Assembly (NCBI GenBank): GCA_006226555.1
Contig: SBGS01000132.1
Span: 1-18,958, forward strand
Source of the DNA: Bacteroidota bacterium
Lineage (GTDB): Bacteria; Bacteroidota; Bacteroidia; Flavobacteriales_D; Crocinitomicaceae
Length of the DNA: 18,958 nucleotides
Direction of reading: 5' to 3'
A program made the translations under genes and the position numbers. How positions within the stretch are numbered: position 1 is the stretch's first letter; each line of letters starts with the position of its first letter. Below, piece by piece: positions 15,008-18,958 of this stretch. Below the pieces are notes generated by a model. That model was not told where the DNA came from. It saw only the letters and a program-made list of their open reading frames with translations, and searched no databases.

Positions 15008-15691
15008 ATGAACAAGATTATAAAGGACTGGAACGAGATAAAGATCAACGATAGCTGGGCGATATTTAAGATCATAGCAGAATTTGTTGAAGGCTATGAA
15101 CGTATGGCAAAGATTGGCCCATGTATTTCTGTATTTGGATCTGCAAGAACTAAGCCGGATAACAAGTACTATGAGATCGGTGTTGAAGTGTCGCGTTTGT
15201 TAGCTGAAGGAGGATATGGTGTGATTACCGGTGGAGGTCCCGGCATCATGGAAGCTGGTAATAAAGGTGCTCAAATGGGAGGAGGAAAATCAGTTGGATT
15301 AAACATAGATCTTCCTTTTGAGCAAAATCACAATCCTTATATTGATCCTGAGCACAATCTGGAATTCGATTATTTTTTCGTGAGAAAGGTAATGTTCGTA
15401 AAATATGCTCAAGGGTTTGTGGTGTTGCCCGGAGGATTTGGAACATTGGATGAGTTATTCGAAGCCTTAACATTGATCCAGACAAAGAAGATCAACCAAA
15501 GACCGGTTGTATTGATCGGATCGTCATACTGGACAGGATTGATCGATTGGATTAAGACAGCTATGCTTGATATGGAGTCAAACATTTCTCCGAAAGATAT
15601 TGATCTGATAAAAATTGTGGACACCGCTCAAGAAGCATACAATGCGATCGAAGATTTCTATAAATCACATCAACTTTCACCGAACTTCTAA
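15008..15691 (+). CDS. LOG-family (TIGR00730-type) Rossmann-fold protein
   Basis: LOG-family proteins cleave the N-glycosidic bond of nucleoside 5'-monophosphates, releasing a base and ribose phosphate (cytokinin-type or related nucleotide phosphoribohydrolase). From the ATG at 15008 it has 227 residues. Motifs are ISVFGSARTKPDNKYY, the glycine-rich GVITGGGPGIMEAGNKGA, FFVRKVMFVKYAQGFVVLPGG and the diagnostic PGGFGTLDELFEALTLIQ with the catalytic glutamate. The N-terminal helical extension points to the longer, type-II-like LOGs. An in-frame TTG at 14984 is rejected because it lies inside the -7 box. The PASTA gene follows after 13 nt. The older label 'lysine decarboxylase' for this family is not supported. 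Confidence 0.88.
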   Translation: MNKIIKDWNEIKINDSWAIFKIIAEFVEGYERMAKIGPCISVFGSARTKPDNKYYEIGVEVSRLLAEGGYGVITGGGPGIMEAGNKGAQMGGGKSVGLNIDLPFEQNHNPYIDPEHNLEFDYFFVRKVMFVKYAQGFVVLPGGFGTLDELFEALTLIQTKKINQRPVVLIGSSYWTGLIDWIKTAMLDMESNISPKDIDLIKIVDTAQEAYNAIEDFYKSHQLSPNF

Positions 15692-15704
15692 TTGTATATA
15701 GATA

Positions 15705-16511
15705 ATGTTGCTACTGCAGAAGATCAAGAATTTTATTTGGAGCAAACGTTTTTTGAAAAACTTTGTCATTCTTATTGCCATATATGTGATCCTGTATTTA
15801 ATTCTGCAGTGGTATTTGAGTGCGAAGACAAATTTTGGTCAAAAGATCGAGGTGCCGAATTTAATCGGTAAGAATGCCAAGAACGTCGAATCCGTAATGG
15901 GTGATCTGCCTTTAAAAGTGGAGATACTGGATTCTATTTATGATCCAACCAAAGTGGAAGGAACGATACTTGAACAGGATCCAATGCCAACCAGTAAGAC
16001 TGATGTTTACGTTAAAGAAGACAGAACGATCAGGATCCGCGTTTCGAAGCGAACACAGCTAATCGAGATGCCGGATCTGGTGAACAAATCTCAACGTTTT
16101 GCAGAAAGTGTCTTGAGAAACAGATCATTTAAATACAGAGTTGATTACAAACCTTCAGTTGAGTCGGATGGTGCGGTAATGCAGCAACTATATCAGGGTA
16201 AACCTATTGCTGCGGGAACCAAAATTCCGATTGGTTCAACTGTAAAATTGATCATAGGACGAAACGAAGTAGGAATTCCTGTAGAGTTGCCTAACTTGTA
16301 TGGTCTTTCTATTCAGGATGCGAGAGATCGTGTAAACGCCATGATGAATGTTGAACTTTTCGTTGTTTGTGCAGAATGCATTACAAAGGCTGATTCACTC
16401 GCTGCGCACGTTCGTTCTCAATCACCGGAGTATTCTGAAGGAGCGGTCATTGCATCCGGAAGTTCAATTACAATATATGCTACCAAAGAAGCAGTAAATC
16501 CAAACGAATGA
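15705..16511 (+). CDS. membrane-anchored protein with three PASTA domains
   Basis: This 268-residue protein has a basic cytoplasmic N-terminus, one transmembrane helix (about 19-38) and three extracytoplasmic PASTA repeats (about 47-115, 119-186 and 192-262). Each begins with a VPNLIG / MPDLVN / LPNLYG type motif and ends in a beta-strand such as VKLIIGR. PASTA domains bind peptidoglycan or mediate cell-wall and division contacts. There is no kinase or transpeptidase domain, unlike PknB or PBP2x, so this is a stand-alone PASTA protein as found near rluD-type genes in Bacteroidota. Its stop overlaps the next start by 4 nt (ATGA). Confidence 0.9.
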   Translation: MLLLQKIKNFIWSKRFLKNFVILIAIYVILYLILQWYLSAKTNFGQKIEVPNLIGKNAKNVESVMGDLPLKVEILDSIYDPTKVEGTILEQDPMPTSKTDVYVKEDRTIRIRVSKRTQLIEMPDLVNKSQRFAESVLRNRSFKYRVDYKPSVESDGAVMQQLYQGKPIAAGTKIPIGSTVKLIIGRNEVGIPVELPNLYGLSIQDARDRVNAMMNVELFVVCAECITKADSLAAHVRSQSPEYSEGAVIASGSSITIYATKEAVNPNE

Positions 16512-18718
16512 AGCACATCTTACTGAAAATATCGTTGATCGTCGTTGTTTTTTCAGGCTATTCTCAGGGGGAATCTGTGGGACAGATCAATTATGGGCTT
16601 TTGAATAATGGGGTCGTAAAAAGTAGTCCGGGTACTTTTGATAGTACTTTTATTTACAATTCAGACACACTAACGCTGCCACTATTTGACGATTTTAGTG
16701 CAGACCATTTTCAGGTATACAACGCAAATTTTGGTGATCCCGGAGTAACGTCCGTTAAAGAGTATCGCTTATTGGATCTTTCATCTGCTCCTCTTGCTGC
16801 TGATGTTTCATATACGCAACAGCAAACATTTAGACGCATTGTGGATCTCGGAAATGCTACAGTTAATGATGTCCCATTTACACCTATTCAGGTTCAGCTG
16901 GGTGACTTATCTAGTTATCCAACAAGCTACCAGACAATTGATGCTTATCCGCCATTTTATATTTATGATACAATAGACTTTCCTAATGATCCTGATACTG
17001 TTTGGATAATAGATGCTGATCTCTATCAGGATTCGGCAACACAGTTTTTTGCACCATTGTCTGATCCTAATGCCTATTGGTTAGACCGCTATGTTTATCA
17101 CAACTACTCAATGGCTTCGGACCCATGGAGCATAGGAGTAGTAAGTTTTGATGGGACAGACGAAAATGGACTTCCTTATGCAATAGGTTCCTCTTCATCC
17201 GGGGCGGCAGACTTTTTAACATCGAAGCCAATTGATTTATCAGGTTTTGCACCATCTGATTCCATTTACATGAGCTTTTTATTCCAGCCTCAAGGTTTAT
17301 GCGATCCTCCCGAGCCTTCTTTGGGAGATTCATTAATTCTGGAGTTTTACAATAAAACAACAGATCAGTGGGTGAAAGTTTGGACAGCAGGAGGAGCGTC
17401 AACGGTTGATTTCGATTTTGGGCATATCAGATTGGATGACCCGAGTTATTTTAATGATTATTTCCAGTTCAGATTTTATAATTATGGTGGTCTTTCAGGC
17501 ATGCTGGATTATTATCACCTTGATTATGTGCATCTAAGAGCTCTTTCCGGTTATCAGGATACTTTGTTCAAGGATTTTGCACTGGTATATCCGGTATATA
17601 CTCTTTTGAAGGATTATACCGCTGTACCATGGGATCACTATAAGAATAATTTCTCCGGGAAAATGGCAGATCAGGTTCAGGTTGTCGTGAGAAATGGAAG
17701 TAACATTGCAGAGAATAATAGTCTGAATGGTAGTGTTGAAGTAACTTATGGAGGAAGTCCTGAAGGTAGTTTTGTAATATCCGGTCCTGCCTTGTCTAAT
17801 GGTAGTTTGAATTATGCTCCTCAGACTACGTATTATTCGTACCATGACTTTTCAGCAGGATATCATTTTGATGAAACAAAACCAGGAATAGAGGAGGTTT
17901 TTGATTTCAAGACCAAGGTTCAAGCTCAATTCCCGAACTATACAGGGAATGATTCTATATTCGGACAGCAGGTATTTAAAAATTACTATAGCTATGATGA
18001 TGGAAGCGCCGAGCTTTCTTACGGACCTACGGGAGCTCAGTCGATGCTCGCCATTCAGTATACGCCATACGAAGCTGATTCAGTAATTGGAGCAATGATC
18101 CACTTTGCGCCATCAGTGTTGGATATCACCAATAAACTCTTCATACTAACCTTATGGGATGATAACAATGGACAACCTGGAGCAGTGTTGTATGAGGATA
18201 ATGCCTTTTTCCCAAGACAACCGGTGTATCAACCTGTTCGTAATGGATTTACCTACTATCTTTTCCAGGATACACTCAAAGTACCTGTGAGTGGTAGATT
18301 CTACATTGGTTGGCGCCAACTTGATCCAGAGCGATTGGGAGTCGGATTGGACATGAACATTCCAAATGCAGACAAAACATTTTATAGCATTGATCAAGGA
18401 GCTAATTGGAGCAATTCATCATTTGCAGGATCAGTTATGATACGACCAATTTTTTCTACAGCATTGGACGTGACTTTGGGTATCGATCAAGAAAGCGCTA
18501 ATGAGGAGACGTTAATGATCTATCCTAATCCTGCTCATGAAATGATTCACATTAGAACTTCGTATGAGAATTTTAACGGAGTTGAGATCATTGACTTAAT
18601 GGGTAATGTTGTGAGTACATCCTCCCAAAAGGATGTAAGCATAACTGGGTTGCAGCCGGGAGTTTATTTCTTGAGATTGAATGGAACTCAATTGGTTAAA
18701 AAATTCATTAAGTATTGA
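16508..18718 (+). CDS. large secreted protein with T9SS type A sorting domain
   Basis: This 736-residue exported protein has a signal peptide (hydrophobic 5-16, probable cleavage near SGYSQG, about 16-21). The long middle part is Asp/Ser/Tyr-rich and beta-rich, with jelly-roll-like stretches (DSIYMSFLFQPQG, WVKVWTAGG, FQFRFYNYGG) typical of Bacteroidota surface proteins; I see no catalytic motif. The C-terminus is a classic type A T9SS sorting domain: YPNP at 672-675, IIDLMGNVV, ITGLQPGVYFLRL and a final basic KKFIKY. This directs transport through the outer membrane and usually attachment to A-LPS or release. It is coupled to the PASTA gene (ATGA) and to the rluD-type gene (TGATG). Confidence 0.88.
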   Translation: MKHILLKISLIVVVFSGYSQGESVGQINYGLLNNGVVKSSPGTFDSTFIYNSDTLTLPLFDDFSADHFQVYNANFGDPGVTSVKEYRLLDLSSAPLAADVSYTQQQTFRRIVDLGNATVNDVPFTPIQVQLGDLSSYPTSYQTIDAYPPFYIYDTIDFPNDPDTVWIIDADLYQDSATQFFAPLSDPNAYWLDRYVYHNYSMASDPWSIGVVSFDGTDENGLPYAIGSSSSGAADFLTSKPIDLSGFAPSDSIYMSFLFQPQGLCDPPEPSLGDSLILEFYNKTTDQWVKVWTAGGASTVDFDFGHIRLDDPSYFNDYFQFRFYNYGGLSGMLDYYHLDYVHLRALSGYQDTLFKDFALVYPVYTLLKDYTAVPWDHYKNNFSGKMADQVQVVVRNGSNIAENNSLNGSVEVTYGGSPEGSFVISGPALSNGSLNYAPQTTYYSYHDFSAGYHFDETKPGIEEVFDFKTKVQAQFPNYTGNDSIFGQQVFKNYYSYDDGSAELSYGPTGAQSMLAIQYTPYEADSVIGAMIHFAPSVLDITNKLFILTLWDDNNGQPGAVLYEDNAFFPRQPVYQPVRNGFTYYLFQDTLKVPVSGRFYIGWRQLDPERLGVGLDMNIPNADKTFYSIDQGANWSNSSFAGSVMIRPIFSTALDVTLGIDQESANEETLMIYPNPAHEMIHIRTSYENFNGVEIIDLMGNVVSTSSQKDVSITGLQPGVYFLRLNGTQLVKKFIKY

Positions 18719-18958
18719 TGGAAGATATAGAGATCGAAGAAGGTGGTGATGAATTATACGAGCATTACAAGTTTGTAGCAGATAAAGGGCAAGAAGTCGT
18801 GCGGATTGACAAGTTTTTGTTGGATCGCATGCCGAATACATCACGTAATAAGATTCAGATAGCAGCTAAGAACGGTAATGTACTCGTTAACGAGAAAGTT
18901 GTAAAGCAGAACTATAAGATAAAACCGGGAGATACTGTCAGTATAGTATTGCCATATC
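18718..18958 (+). CDS. RluD-type 23S rRNA pseudouridine synthase (5' part, cut by window end)
   Basis: Only the first 80 codons lie in the window. After an acidic N-terminal tail (MEDIEIEEGGDE) comes an S4 RNA-binding domain: VRIDKFLLDRMPNTSRNKIQIAAKNGNVLVNEK, then KQNYKIKPGDTVSIVLPY. This matches the N-terminal S4 domain of the RluA/RluD family, whose catalytic aspartate domain would lie beyond the edge. The start ATG shares its A with the TGA of the preceding gene (TGATG). RluD, RluC and other RluA-family members cannot be told apart from this part, though position after a PASTA gene favours the usual Bacteroidota RluD-like protein. Confidence 0.85.
   Translation, partial: MEDIEIEEGGDELYEHYKFVADKGQEVVRIDKFLLDRMPNTSRNKIQIAAKNGNVLVNEKVVKQNYKIKPGDTVSIVLPY

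Noticed and set aside
17067..17845. Long antisense open frames within the T9SS protein gene
   Set aside because: They are shadows of a well-supported coding frame with signal peptide and sorting domain, and they show no recognisable motifs or start context.
1..18958. Search by eye for CRISPR repeats, tRNA/rRNA, insertion sequences and phage genes
   Set aside because: No regularly spaced repeats, transposase or integrase motifs, or conserved RNA sequences were seen. All gaps between genes are shorter than about 150 nt.

Overview
The window looks like chromosomal DNA from a member of the Bacteroidota, probably a marine-type Flavobacteriales relative. Four things in the sequence support this. 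There is a large secreted protein with a type IX secretion (T9SS) C-terminal sorting tail. Several intergenic gaps carry promoter-like boxes of the Bacteroidota form TAnnTTTG, two of them with a TTG/TTTG box 18-20 nt upstream. Genes are tightly packed with TAATG or ATGA start/stop overlaps and few recognisable Shine-Dalgarno sites. The gene content (Kdo transferase next to an outer-membrane protein, DUF2279, PASTA protein, RluD) is typical of the phylum. I cannot name a genus.

Layout. At the left edge is the 3' end of an unidentified plus-strand gene (3-104). It converges on a minus-strand block that reads from 5468 down to 101: rfbA, rfbC, rfbD (dTDP-rhamnose), a WbpP-type UDP-GlcNAc 4-epimerase, an outer-membrane protein, and waaA (Kdo transferase for lipid A core). 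From the divergent intergenic region 5469-5612 a plus-strand operon of eight genes runs to 12452: a WbpE-type aminotransferase, UDP-glucose 6-dehydrogenase, UDP-xylose synthase, WbpD-type acetyltransferase, WbpB-type dehydrogenase, rfbB, and a PHP-family (CpsB/YwqE) tyrosine phosphatase. (Counted by product this is seven complete genes; no eighth is hidden in it.) Next comes a separately promoted membrane protein with a C-terminal YceI domain (12504-14012), convergent with a DUF2279 protein (14003-14902). A last plus-strand group holds a LOG-family protein, a three-PASTA membrane protein, a T9SS cargo protein, and the 5' end of an RluD-type pseudouridine synthase, cut by the window edge.

How the genes work together. 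From 2138 to 12452 almost every gene supplies activated sugars for surface polysaccharide (O-antigen or capsule). The complete RmlABCD set makes dTDP-L-rhamnose. Ugd plus Uxs makes UDP-glucuronate and UDP-xylose. WbpB/E/D would convert UDP-GlcNAcA into UDP-2,3-diacetamido-2,3-dideoxy-glucuronate. WbpP would give UDP-GalNAc (or the GalNAcA nucleotide). The dehydrogenase that makes UDP-GlcNAcA (WbpA) is not seen, and the window holds no complete glycosyltransferase for assembly, no flippase and no polymerase, so the assembly half must lie elsewhere. WaaA ties the same strand block to lipopolysaccharide core, and the phosphatase suggests control of polysaccharide export by tyrosine phosphorylation.

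I found no RNA genes, CRISPR arrays, insertion sequences or phage genes. No stretch above about 150 bases lacks a gene. I see no clearly undescribed system. The most unusual items are the multi-pass membrane/YceI fusion with a palindrome inside its promoter, and the secreted T9SS protein translationally coupled between the PASTA and RluD genes.
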